64,000 bases of DNA, from assembly GCA_046582185.1 (NCBI GenBank), contig JAYGEX010000032.1, forward strand, positions 1-64,000. The letters are read 5' to 3'. Shown here one piece after another: positions 1 to 7,731 of this stretch. Positions within the stretch are counted from its first letter, which is position 1. Every line of letters begins with the position of its first letter. The stretch comes from GCA-002726655 sp046582185 (GTDB lineage Bacteria; Pseudomonadota; Gammaproteobacteria; Pseudomonadales; Azotimanducaceae). A model generated the notes under the pieces. It made no database searches. It had not been told where the DNA came from and saw nothing but the letters and a program-made list of their open reading frames with translations. The position numbers and the translations under genes are program-made.

Positions 1-113
1 TTGTCCACGAGATGGTGGAGGGTGTATTCGAAGGTGCCTTCTTGTAGCTGTTCTTCAAAATCAATCGCGAGCAATACAGATTACGCATGATTATTGATAC
101 AGTAGTTGGCCAT
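1..113 (-). pseudogene. Transposase gene start (DUF772/IS1182-like), partial and interrupted
   Basis: On the minus strand an ATG at 111-113 opens a frame reading MANYCINNHA, then a TAA stop at 81-83, then SVLLAIDFEEQLQEGTFEY and TLHHLVD up to the window edge. The part after the stop resembles the N-terminus of DUF772/IS1182-type transposases, which begin with a short Met-Ala-x-Tyr stretch and continue into a 'bQL.pGTfEytlhhLv' block. The stop sits where those proteins usually have Gln, so a CAA-to-TAA change is the simple explanation; a TTG start just after the stop is the alternative. The gene runs off the left end, so the rest of the element and its terminal repeats cannot be judged. Family assignment is from memory of the motif. 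Confidence 0.5.
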
Positions 114-179
114 GACAATGACTCGTATATACATGCCAACATTATATCAGAGGGGCCGCGCTTTAGAGGGTTTCTCTAT

Positions 180-199
180 AGCCTGAACACCTAGTTAGG
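180..199 (-). other. attC-like half site (left simple site of an integron cassette)
   Basis: Read on the minus strand this is GCCTAAC, a 5-base spacer TAGGT, then GTTCAGGC. That is the standard left half of an attC site: an inverse core RYYYAAC, a 5-base spacer and an 8-base partner close to the classic GTTCAAGC. The extra base in the partner fixes its orientation as minus, the same as the small ORF just before it. The matching right half (ending in GTTRRRY) is not found in the bases between here and the transposase start, so the site looks truncated, possibly by the neighbouring insertion element. Confidence 0.5.
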
Positions 200-223
200 C
201 GGCCCGAGTGACTGAGGAACGAC

Positions 224-409
224 TTAAACTTCATATAGTTGTTCCTTTTTCTGATGTCCTACATAAAGTAGAGGCTCGCAAAGATTCCAGTAGTCATCAG
301 GGTGCCCATGACTAGTTTCCAAAAAAACCATATTGAACAATGGTACGTTTTCCACTAGCGACGGCTCTCTGGCTATCAACTCCTCACCCAGCAGCTGCAC
401 GATTAGCAC
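224..409 (-). CDS. Small cassette-type ORF, unknown function
   Basis: A 61-codon frame (GTG start at 407-409) that ends 24 bases before the attC-like half site and has the same orientation, as expected of an integron gene cassette. The product, beginning VLIVQLLGEEL and ending GHQKKEQLYEV, is not recognised. It has no clear signal peptide or membrane segment. The frame stays open only a few codons further upstream and then runs into the integrase remnant, so the original N-terminus may have been lost by the same event that removed the 5' end of the integrase. It could also be a chance frame. Confidence 0.35.
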   Translation of the reverse strand: MLIVQLLGEELIAREPSLVENVPLFNMVFLETSHGHPDDYWNLCEPLLYVGHQKKEQLYEV

Positions 410-1258
410 GTCGTTGAGTTTCTAAGTTATTTGGCTGTGTCCCGTAATGTCGCGACGAGCACTCAGAAGGAGGCGCTTAATGCGCTAGTTTTTCTATATA
501 GATGGATCATTGACAAGCCCCTCGGTGATATCACAGCGTCGGCCCGAGCGAAGAAGCCACAAAAACTGCCGATGGTATTAACAAGGGAAGAGGTTTTTAA
601 ACCCCTCGTCCGTTTGGATGGCACGAATAGAATTATTGGCTCCATATTATATGGTTCAGGGTTACGCCTGCTTGAATGTCTCAGGTTGCGAGTAAAAGAT
701 ATTGATTTCGGCTATAGCAGTATTCATGTTCATGAGGGTAAGGGTCGAAAAGATCGTATCGTCGTATTGCCAAAGCAACTTCACCGCTCGTTAAAAGATC
801 ACCTGCATGAAGTTCACTTAACTCACGAAACTGATTTGGACGTAGCTCTTGGCAAGGTCTATTTACCGGATTCAATCGCCAGGAAATACAAAAACGCGGC
901 GGCCGAATGGAAATGGCAATATTGGTTTTCCTCAACCAGGTCGAGTAAAGATCCCAGGTCAACCCACGTCGGGCGCCATCATATACACATCACTACATTC
1001 CAGAAGGTGATGCGCCGGGCGGTTGTAGCTTCGGGTATTACCAAGCAAGCGAGTTCTCATAGGCTACGACACTCATTTGCGCCACATGCGTTGGAGAATG
1101 GGATGGACATAAGAACGGTAAAACAGCAACTGGGTCATTCCTCTTTAGAAACGACGGAAATATACACGCATGTGTTGAAGAGAGGAGGGCAAGCTGTGCG
1201 TAGCCCCTTGGAGGACATATTTCCTTCTGATGGCGGTGTTGATTTGAATCGGGTTTGA
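405..1258 (+). pseudogene. intI: Integron integrase, 5'-truncated (IntI-like tyrosine recombinase)
   Basis: The frame matches IntI1 almost to its end. It has the arginine box GSGLRLLE, the beta-hairpin lysine in EGKGRKDR, the HRLRH and LGHSS boxes and the tyrosine in TEIYTHV, so all catalytic residues are present. The integron-specific insert (KVYLPDSIARKYKNAAAEW) is also present. Similarity begins at VVEFLSYLAV, encoded from about 410, which matches IntI1 around residue 60. An in-frame TAG lies at 404-406, and the upstream bases encode no IntI N-terminus in any frame. About 55-60 residues, needed for attC binding, are therefore missing, together with any attI site. A TTG at 431 could initiate a 275-residue product, but this is probably inactive. 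The gene points away from the cassette remnant, as in intact integrons. Confidence 0.8.
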
Positions 1259-1262
1259 AACA

Positions 1263-2876
1263 CTAGCCGTTCTGATCTTCCAATATCATTTGCGCGCCTT
1301 TTTCAGCAATCATCACAGTAGGCGCATTTGTGTTGCCTGAAGTTATGTGAGGCATAATTGAAGCGTCGATTACGCGCAGTCCTGATACGCCGTGCACCAT
1401 GAGTCGATCGTTTACCACAGCCATTTCATCGCTGCCCATTTTGCAGGTGCTAACGGGGTGAAATATGGTAGTGCCAAGGTTTCCTGCCGCCTTTAGTAGA
1501 TCATCATCGGTTTTAATGTCGAGGCCAGGTAGCCATTCTTCTGGTTCAAACCGAGAAAGTGCATTCGACTGCATAATCCTTCTTGTGAATTTTAAGCCGT
1601 CTACCGCGACCTGCCGGTCTTCTTCTGTGGATAGGTAGTTTAGTGTGATGGCCGGGTATTCGTCCGCATCAGGGCTCTTTATACGGACGTGTCCTCTGCT
1701 GGTGGGTCGAAGATTACAGACTGAGGGCGTGATGGCATTGAACTTATGGAGCGGCTCGCCAAACTTATCGAGCGATAGTGGTTGTACGTGCCATTCGATA
1801 TTAGCACTGGGCTGGCTGTCATCACTTTTTGCGAATGCGCCCAGTTGTGATGGTGGCATCGTCAATGGTCCGGTTTTAAATATCATGTATTCAAGCCCCA
1901 TTGCGATCTTGCCAACAATGGAATTCACTCGCTGGTTCAGCGTGACGGTATTCTTGACTTTGTAAACGGTCCGCACTTGAAGATGATCATGAAGATTCTC
2001 GCCGACGCCGGGTAAATTATGAACGGCATCAACGCCAGCTTGCTTGAGATGTTCGGCATTGCCAATTCCAGATACCTGTAATATCTGGGGCGAGCCGATT
2101 GAACCTGCAGACAGGATAACTTCGCGCCTTGCTGATATTATTAGTTCTCTCTGGTCCTCAATTCGGACCCGCAATCCGGTAAGTTTCTTTCCCGTTTCCG
2201 TTGTCTCTATTATTAGTTTTTGGACATGGGCTTTGGTAATGACGGTCAGGTTCGGTCGATTCATTGCTGGCCGCAGAAAAGCTTTAGTTGCGCTCCAGCG
2301 TACGCCGCGGTCCTGGTTCATCTGGAAATAGGCATTGCCGAAATTGTCGCCGCGGTTAAATTCTTCAATCTTTGGGATACCGCAGGATTCTGCCGCGTCT
2401 CTCCAGGCATCCAGGATTTCCCAGTTGACGCGGCGCTCCTCAACTTTTAATTCGCCATTCGCACCATGGAATTCATTTGCGCCATGTTGGTAGTTTTCTG
2501 ATTGTTTGAATATGGGTAATACCTCGTCCCAGCCCCAACCTTTGTTGCCGAGCTGTGCCCAGTGATCGTAGTCGCTCCGTTGGCCGCGCATATAGATCAT
2601 CGCGTTGATGGAGGAGCAGCCGCCTAAACCTTTGCCTCTGGCATAGCCGATTTTACGCCCATTTAGCCCGCTTTCGGGTTCTGTTTCGTAACACCAGTCG
2701 GTTCTTGGGTTGCCGATAGTATAAAGATAGCCCACCGGAATGTTGATCCAGAAGTAGTCATCTTTTCCGCCCGCTTCAAGTAGCAATACCTGATTGTTGG
2801 GGTCAGTTGATAACCTGTTAGCCAGGACACAGCCGGCTGTTCCGGCGCCAACAATGATGTAGTCAAAGTCTTGCAA
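1263..2876 (-). CDS. GMC family oxidoreductase (choline/alcohol dehydrogenase-like)
   Basis: Flavoprotein of about 537 residues with the N-terminal FAD-binding motif YIIVGAGTAGCVLANRLS, the GMC signature region around GKGLGGCSSINAMIYMRG, and the C-terminal active-site block FHPVSTCKMG followed by SGNTNAPTVMIAEK. Members oxidise primary or secondary alcohols or choline with FAD; the substrate is not readable here. The frame has no ATG near its start. TTG at 2874-2876 gives a product beginning (M)QDFDYIIVGAG, which fits the family; a TTG at 2907-2909 would add 11 residues. Neither has a good Shine-Dalgarno. The 3' end lies 4 bases from the end of the integrase remnant, facing it. Confidence 0.88.
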   Translation of the reverse strand: MQDFDYIIVGAGTAGCVLANRLSTDPNNQVLLLEAGGKDDYFWINIPVGYLYTIGNPRTDWCYETEPESGLNGRKIGYARGKGLGGCSSINAMIYMRGQRSDYDHWAQLGNKGWGWDEVLPIFKQSENYQHGANEFHGANGELKVEERRVNWEILDAWRDAAESCGIPKIEEFNRGDNFGNAYFQMNQDRGVRWSATKAFLRPAMNRPNLTVITKAHVQKLIIETTETGKKLTGLRVRIEDQRELIISARREVILSAGSIGSPQILQVSGIGNAEHLKQAGVDAVHNLPGVGENLHDHLQVRTVYKVKNTVTLNQRVNSIVGKIAMGLEYMIFKTGPLTMPPSQLGAFAKSDDSQPSANIEWHVQPLSLDKFGEPLHKFNAITPSVCNLRPTSRGHVRIKSPDADEYPAITLNYLSTEEDRQVAVDGLKFTRRIMQSNALSRFEPEEWLPGLDIKTDDDLLKAAGNLGTTIFHPVSTCKMGSDEMAVVNDRLMVHGVSGLRVIDASIMPHITSGNTNAPTVMIAEKGAQMILEDQNG

Positions 2877-2997
2877 TAGTTTGATATCTGTCAGAAATTT
2901 GAGTCGCAAAAATGACAGCTTTTTATGTGAATTGAAAGTCGATTACGTTATCTTCAGAATCAAGACTAATTGATGTATGTGTATTGAAGGGTAAAGC

Positions 2998-3420
2998 ATG
3001 GCGATTCAGGATATTTTTGCGCAGGTAGATGAAGAGAAGAAAGACATCGACAATCTTAGTATTGATGATCTGAAAAAGGAGATGGCAGATAACCCGGATC
3101 TCCTGTTGTTGGATATCCGAGAAATACAGGAGTTGGTTGATCTGGGTTCTATTCCAGGTGCCATACACTGTGCCAGAGGCATGATGGAATTTTGGGCGAG
3201 CCCGGCGAGCCCGTACTTCCGTGATTACTTTCAGGAAGATCGCAGAACGATTCTCTTTTGCGCGGGCGGCGGGCGAAGCGTCTTTGCGACCAAGGCATTA
3301 CAGGCGATGGGTTATAGCAATGTGGCGCATCTTGAAGTTGGTTTTACCGGCTGGAAAAAGGCGGAAGAAGAAATTACAGAATTTGGCAAAACCAGTAAAT
3401 GGGTGCGGCGCGAAGGTTAA
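2998..3420 (+). CDS. Single-domain rhodanese-like protein
   Basis: A 140-residue protein with one rhodanese fold. The conserved start LLLLDIRE is at about residues 35-42, and the active-site loop is ILFCAGGGRSV with Cys88 as the likely persulfide-carrying residue. It ends in the typical GFTGWKKAEEE. Such proteins move sulfane sulfur or bind metal or oxyanions. No signal peptide, so cytoplasmic. A GAAGGG Shine-Dalgarno precedes the ATG. The stop codon is directly followed by the ATG of the dioxygenase gene (no gap), so the two are almost surely translated from one message. Confidence 0.9.
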   Translation: MAIQDIFAQVDEEKKDIDNLSIDDLKKEMADNPDLLLLDIREIQELVDLGSIPGAIHCARGMMEFWASPASPYFRDYFQEDRRTILFCAGGGRSVFATKALQAMGYSNVAHLEVGFTGWKKAEEEITEFGKTSKWVRREG

Positions 3421-4473
3421 ATGAAACAGAATATCATTAATGGTCCGTCCGTGTGGCGGGGCGAAGATATTGCAAGCAGGGCTGATTGGGTCTTCGATCT
3501 GACCGATGATATGTGGGCAGAGCTGTTCGCTGCCACGAAAGAAACAGAGCAACAGTCACGAGCCTGGGGCGCTGTTCGCAGCGTCAATTTTGATATCCCT
3601 CTTACTTCAACCCTCCTGTCGGAAATTGCGAACACGCTGGAAAATGGCCCTGGTCTTGCGAGGCTTCGCGGCCTAAAGCTTGAGGGTTTGACGCAAAGCC
3701 AGCGCCGAATATTGTTCAATGGCATTGGTTATAACCTGGGCACGCCAGTTTCCATGAGCCGCGAAGGCATGATGATGTCAGATGTTACGGATGAAGGCGC
3801 CCGTAGTGCCGAGCGTTATGGTTCAGTGAAGGACGAGGATGATAAAGACTTCCTGTCATCCCGTGCACGGGTTCATTCTAGCGGCCAGTTGCGCTTCCAT
3901 AATGACCGCTGTGATTGCGTTGCGCTACTGTGTATCGCAAGTGCAGCATCCGGTGGGGATAGCCGGTTAGCCAGCGTGCCCATGATTCATAACATCATGC
4001 TCGAGAGGCGCCCGGACCTTCTGGCATTAATGTTTGGAGATTTCCACCGTAGCCGCCTGGGTGAAGAATTTGGTGATAATGCCAATTGGTATTCCATACC
4101 CATATTTGCGCAATACCAGGGTTACTTTACAAGCCATTATTCCCGTACGTTTATCGAGGCCGCCCAGCTGCAGGCTGGCGTTGAGAAAATGAGTGATGCT
4201 CAATGGGAAGCCATCAACCTCATGCACGAAATTGCCGATGAGATTGCATTTAAAACGCCGCAATGTCCTGGCGAGATTCAGTTTCTCAACAACCACGTCA
4301 TTTTCCATGGCCGAACAGAGTATAGAGATAATCCTGAACCGGAAGCACGCAGACTTTTGTATCGTCTTTGGATATCTATGGCGAACAGCCGACCTTTGCC
4401 TCAATCCTTTGAAGTGTTATTCAGGGAAACAGCGCCGGGTGCCCTTCGTGGTGGCATCGCTCGTAGCATCTAG
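3421..4473 (+). CDS. TauD/TfdA-type Fe(II)/2-oxoglutarate dioxygenase
   Basis: 350 residues with the iron-binding HxD pair in LRFHNDRCD (His160, Asp162), the distal His296 in VIFHGRTEY and a conserved Arg about 19 residues further (Arg315, in LLYRLW) that would bind 2-oxoglutarate. These are the full facial triad and cosubstrate residues of the TauD/TfdA (clavaminate synthase-like) superfamily. The enzyme would hydroxylate an organic substrate using O2 and 2-oxoglutarate; the substrate is unknown. It starts on the base after the rhodanese stop codon. The pairing might mean a sulfur-containing substrate, but that is inference only. Confidence 0.85.
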   Translation: MKQNIINGPSVWRGEDIASRADWVFDLTDDMWAELFAATKETEQQSRAWGAVRSVNFDIPLTSTLLSEIANTLENGPGLARLRGLKLEGLTQSQRRILFNGIGYNLGTPVSMSREGMMMSDVTDEGARSAERYGSVKDEDDKDFLSSRARVHSSGQLRFHNDRCDCVALLCIASAASGGDSRLASVPMIHNIMLERRPDLLALMFGDFHRSRLGEEFGDNANWYSIPIFAQYQGYFTSHYSRTFIEAAQLQAGVEKMSDAQWEAINLMHEIADEIAFKTPQCPGEIQFLNNHVIFHGRTEYRDNPEPEARRLLYRLWISMANSRPLPQSFEVLFRETAPGALRGGIARSI

Positions 4474-4586
4474 CTTGTTGCGGATAGCCCTATGCTATCA
4501 AGTGCTGTGCCTATTAGGTGCCATAGCTAATAAATGTCGCTAGTCGCCAGGGTGCGAAATTAGTTCCATCATGATATTTTGCGCGC

Positions 4587-6263
4587 ATGAAAAAATTACT
4601 CCTATCGCTCGTTCTATTGTTACCAAGCCTCTGCTCCACTGCCCGTGCAGATACACTTTACGTAAACGCGCTGTTTTACACGGTCAACCCTGATCAACCT
4701 CTTGCGCAGGCACTTATTGAGCGGGGCGGAAAGATTGCGTTTATAGGCACGGAAGCTGAGGCGCGCAAGCAAACAAACGGCAAGACCACTGTGGTTGATC
4801 TAAAAGGCCAGACGGTTATTCCGGGCTTTATTGAAGGTCACGGTCACCTGATAAGCATTGGTTTTGCGCAACTTAATCTCGACCTGATGACCGTGGCAAA
4901 TTATGAGGCATTGGTGGAAAAGGTCGCGGTCGCCGTTGATAAGGCAGAAAAAGGCGAATGGATTTTGGGTCGCGGCTGGCATCAGAGTAAATGGGTTCCC
5001 CAGCCCGGCACAATGATTGACGGCTTTCAGACCAATAAACGCCTGAACGAAATATCACCGGACAATCCTGTCTATCTTGTTCATGCCAGCGGTCATGCAG
5101 CCTTTGCGAATGCCAAGGCCATGGAAATCGCAGGAATCACAAAAGACACCAGGTCCTCTGGTGATGGTGAAATTATTCGCGATGCAGACGGCAATGCAAC
5201 TGGCGTCCTCAACGAGCTTGCACAAGGTCTTGTCGCTAAACATGTGCCGCGGCCATCAAGGGCGCAGCGAGAAAGAGCACTAAGCCTGGCGTTGGAAGAA
5301 CTGGCTATGAATGGTATCACCAGCTTTCAGGATGCTGGTAGCCCGCAGGCAGATATTGACTTGTTTAAAGCATTTCTTAGAGATGGAAAACTAACGAGCA
5401 GGCTATGGGTAATGCTTGCAGGTAGAGACAACCCGGAATTACTGGAACGGTGGTATAAGTCCGGCCCTGAGATTAACTTAGGAGATGGTCGCCTGACGAT
5501 CAGAGCCATAAAGTTGGTTGCTGATGGGGCGCTCGGTTCACGTGGTGCGTGGTTAATTGAACCCTATGAAGATCGCGCCGGCCACGTCGGATTGCCAACC
5601 ATGTCCATTGAAGCAATGCGTAATATCAGTCACAATGCTTACCAACATGGCTTTCAAATTGGTATCCATGCCATTGGGGATAAAGCCAATCAGGAGGCCC
5701 TCAATATCTATGATGATCTGTTTGATGGCCAGGACCGGGGTGTTCGCTTTCGTATTGAACATGCTCAACACCTAGCGCTTACTGACATTCCCCGCTTCGG
5801 TCAGCTAGGTGTAATACCTGCGGTTCAGGCAATTCACATGAGTTCAGACCGACCGTGGGCAATAGATCGTTTGGGTAAAAAACGAATTGAAGAAGGGGCG
5901 TATGTATGGCGCAAGCTTATCGATAGCGGCGCGATAGTCATGAATGGGACTGATGCGCCGGTTGAGCCGGTTAATCCAATTCCATCATTTTATGCCACGG
6001 TCACGCGGCAAACACTTCAAGGCCAACCAGAAGGTGGCTTTGAGCCGAGCCAGAAACTCACTCGCTTAGAGGCGCTGCAAACATTTACTCTTGCCGCTGC
6101 CTATGGTGCCTTCGAGGAAGATCAAAAAGGTTCACTTGAGATCGGCAAGTGGGCTGACTTTGCAGTACTCGATCAGGATATTATGACCATACCGGATGCC
6201 GATATTCTGAAGACGAAAGTGGTGATGACGGTAGTGGGTGGGGATGTAATATTTAGACGCTAA
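4587..6263 (+). CDS. Exported amidohydrolase family protein (YtcJ-like)
   Basis: 558 residues. An N-terminal signal peptide (KKLLLSLVLLLPSLCSTARA) suggests export. The metal site is recognisable: GHGHL after VIPGFIE replaces the usual DSHxH, the metal-bridging lysine lies in IRAIKLVADGALGS, and later ligands are in IGIHAIGDKAN, RIEHAQHL and NGTDAPVEPVNP. This order fits the amidohydrolase_3 group (YtcJ, NfdA), which hydrolyse amide bonds in small molecules or are of unknown role. The C-terminus GSLEIGKWADFAVLDQDI is the usual small beta-sandwich. It stands alone between the dioxygenase and the VOC gene. Confidence 0.87.
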   Translation: MKKLLLSLVLLLPSLCSTARADTLYVNALFYTVNPDQPLAQALIERGGKIAFIGTEAEARKQTNGKTTVVDLKGQTVIPGFIEGHGHLISIGFAQLNLDLMTVANYEALVEKVAVAVDKAEKGEWILGRGWHQSKWVPQPGTMIDGFQTNKRLNEISPDNPVYLVHASGHAAFANAKAMEIAGITKDTRSSGDGEIIRDADGNATGVLNELAQGLVAKHVPRPSRAQRERALSLALEELAMNGITSFQDAGSPQADIDLFKAFLRDGKLTSRLWVMLAGRDNPELLERWYKSGPEINLGDGRLTIRAIKLVADGALGSRGAWLIEPYEDRAGHVGLPTMSIEAMRNISHNAYQHGFQIGIHAIGDKANQEALNIYDDLFDGQDRGVRFRIEHAQHLALTDIPRFGQLGVIPAVQAIHMSSDRPWAIDRLGKKRIEEGAYVWRKLIDSGAIVMNGTDAPVEPVNPIPSFYATVTRQTLQGQPEGGFEPSQKLTRLEALQTFTLAAAYGAFEEDQKGSLEIGKWADFAVLDQDIMTIPDADILKTKVVMTVVGGDVIFRR

Positions 6264-6317
6264 GGAATTTCTTTGGTGGCTTTGGGTAAGAGCGGCTTTA
6301 AATAAGGGTAGAGCAAT

Positions 6318-6815
6318 ATGACAGTAGAAGTTAACGGAATAGCCCATATCCAGCTCACTGTAAGCAGACCAGAGCTCTGTTTACCCTTTTGGGAAAAGTT
6401 ATGTCATTTCCTGGAAATGAAGACCCTGATTAAGAATGAGAACACGATCTATTGTATTGGCAGTCGTACCGGCATATTAGTGCGCGGCGCATCGGAAGAG
6501 AATCGCAGTGCGGTATTCGATCAGAATAAATCAGGCTTACATCATTTTTGTTTTCGAGCGCGCTCCAATGAAGATGTGATTGGTATCTATGACTATGTGA
6601 GTGCGGAGTTAGGTGCCAAAATAATACATGGCCCAAAGGATGGTTCCGAATTCGCGCCAGGTTATTACTCAATTCTCTTTGAAGATCCAGACGGTATACG
6701 AGTTGAATTCAATCATGTGCCCGGTGCAGGGCATTTTGGCAAAGGCGGTCGCCTGGGTGAAGATGGTAGCGGGCCGGCTACACTGTACGGGGATGATGGG
6801 TTAACTGATGCTTGA
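6318..6815 (+). CDS. VOC superfamily (glyoxalase/dioxygenase-like) protein
   Basis: 165 residues forming one VOC module. The start VNGIAHIQLTV (His10), the middle GLHHFCFRAR (His75/76) and GIRVEFNH (Glu130) give the two-His, one-Glu metal set used by glyoxalase I and type I extradiol dioxygenases. The C-terminal 25 residues are Gly-rich and extend past the usual domain end. No transmembrane part. The stop overlaps the earliest possible start of the next frame by 8 bases. The reaction cannot be named. Confidence 0.82.
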   Translation: MTVEVNGIAHIQLTVSRPELCLPFWEKLCHFLEMKTLIKNENTIYCIGSRTGILVRGASEENRSAVFDQNKSGLHHFCFRARSNEDVIGIYDYVSAELGAKIIHGPKDGSEFAPGYYSILFEDPDGIRVEFNHVPGAGHFGKGGRLGEDGSGPATLYGDDGLTDA

Positions 6816-6849
6816 GCAGCTGCCTGAACAATTAAAGCAGCGGAGCATA

Positions 6850-7266
6850 ATGCAATTCATTACCCTCCGTTTATGTCTGGTTATACTGGGCTTTGGCGCT
6901 GCTGCAGATCAGCATGCAGTGGGGGAGCCGTCAACTGAGTCCAGGCCCAGTGAATCCATGAGCGAGTACACCACCTGCGCTGTATACCACCGAATGATGG
7001 CGGGTTCCTTCAGGCGCAAGTCTGGCCTTGCCAATTTGGCGGAGCTGGAAACAGAGAAGATGGATACCCTGGTTACCAAGGCCAAGGCAATTGCCATCGA
7101 GGAAGACGGCGAGGAACTTGGCGAAGAGATTTTCCTTGAAGAGTGGAGAGATACGCTTGCGTACATGACCGATCAGATCAATCGCGACTACGACAATATA
7201 ACGAGGCTGAAATATCGCTACAAAAAACGCTGCCAGATCCTTATGGAGCCAGTTGGACTAAATTAA
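6850..7266 (+). CDS. Small secreted protein of unknown function
   Basis: I do not recognise this protein. From the ATG at 6850 (GCGGAGC lies just upstream) it has about 138 residues and starts with a signal peptide-like stretch, MQFITLRLCLVILGFGAAA. The mature part contains CAVYHRMMAGS and a second Cys near the end (YKKRCQILMEP), with acidic and likely helical sequence between them. The spacing resembles small periplasmic helical proteins held by one disulfide. A start at 6808, overlapping the VOC gene, would put 14 charged residues ahead of the signal sequence and is less likely. Confidence 0.65.
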   Translation: MQFITLRLCLVILGFGAAADQHAVGEPSTESRPSESMSEYTTCAVYHRMMAGSFRRKSGLANLAELETEKMDTLVTKAKAIAIEEDGEELGEEIFLEEWRDTLAYMTDQINRDYDNITRLKYRYKKRCQILMEPVGLN

Positions 7267-7272
7267 ATTGAA

Positions 7273-7614
7273 CTAGCCAAACACCTCTTCGAATATCTCT
7301 TCATTGAAGCCTACCAGCAACGTTTTGCCTAGCTTCATTGTCGGTGCACGCAGATTACCGGTCGGCCCAAGCATGGCATCAATAGCTTCATCAGCTGTGT
7401 CTTTCCCACCCTTAAACTCAATAATCTTCTTACCTTTCATGGCGATAAGTTTGCTCGCGGCGCGTAGCATATCTTCCGAATCCGCCGCTTGTAGCTTTCG
7501 GCTGGCGGGAACGGTTTCCTTAATTTCGATCTGACGGGCTTCCAAAAACTTGGATGCTTTGGTGCAGGTGGTTCATCCCTTGCGGAAATAATACCAATCG
7601 ACTTTCTTGGCCAT
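7273..7614 (-). CDS. Candidate selenoprotein, ArsC/Spx-like thioredoxin-fold oxidoreductase (UGA = Sec)
   Basis: The frame read from ATG 7612-7614 is preceded by a good Shine-Dalgarno (AAGGAA, 8 bases away) and gives MAKKVDWYYFRKG, then UGA at 7573-7575, then TTCTKASKFLEARQIEIK and on to LVGFNEEIFEEVFG, 113 residues in all. The ArsC/Spx family has a CxxC at this very place, so UGA would give U-x-x-C. The rest fits the family: ASKFLE helix, cis-proline region NLRAPTMK and LVGFNEE near the end. A SECIS-like hairpin follows the UGA. ArsC-like selenoproteins are known from marine bacteria. It lies downstream of a sulfurtransferase gene on the same strand, 117 bases away. Without readthrough, only a 90-residue piece without the redox site could be made from a TTG at 7545. 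A CGA- or TGC-type sequencing error is the main alternative. Confidence 0.78.
7538..7557 (-). promoter_or_regulatory. SECIS-like hairpin downstream of the in-frame UGA
   Basis: In the mRNA a 5-bp stem UCCAA/UUGGA encloses the loop GUUU, extended after one A-A mismatch by two more G-C pairs. The loop begins 23 bases after the UGA and starts with G. This satisfies the published bacterial SECIS pattern: short apical loop with a G in its first two bases, upper stem of at least 4 bp, 16-37 bases from UGA to loop. The stem is short and AU-containing, so on its own it would be weak evidence. Confidence 0.6.
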
Positions 7615-7731
7615 GTTCGGGTTCCTTTTTATTCCAGGTTTGGTGGCGGTTTCTAATGGCGATTATTCGCGGTGGCCGCCTAACATTCAAGTGCACTTGT
7701 TGCCGTATGCGCAGCGGGACAAAATCGCCTG

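Noticed and set aside
413..419. GTTGAGT as an integrase core site marking the intI breakpoint
   Set aside because: It matches GTTRRRY, but it encodes the conserved Val-Glu-Phe of IntI, and its orientation does not fit a cassette inserted in the minus direction.
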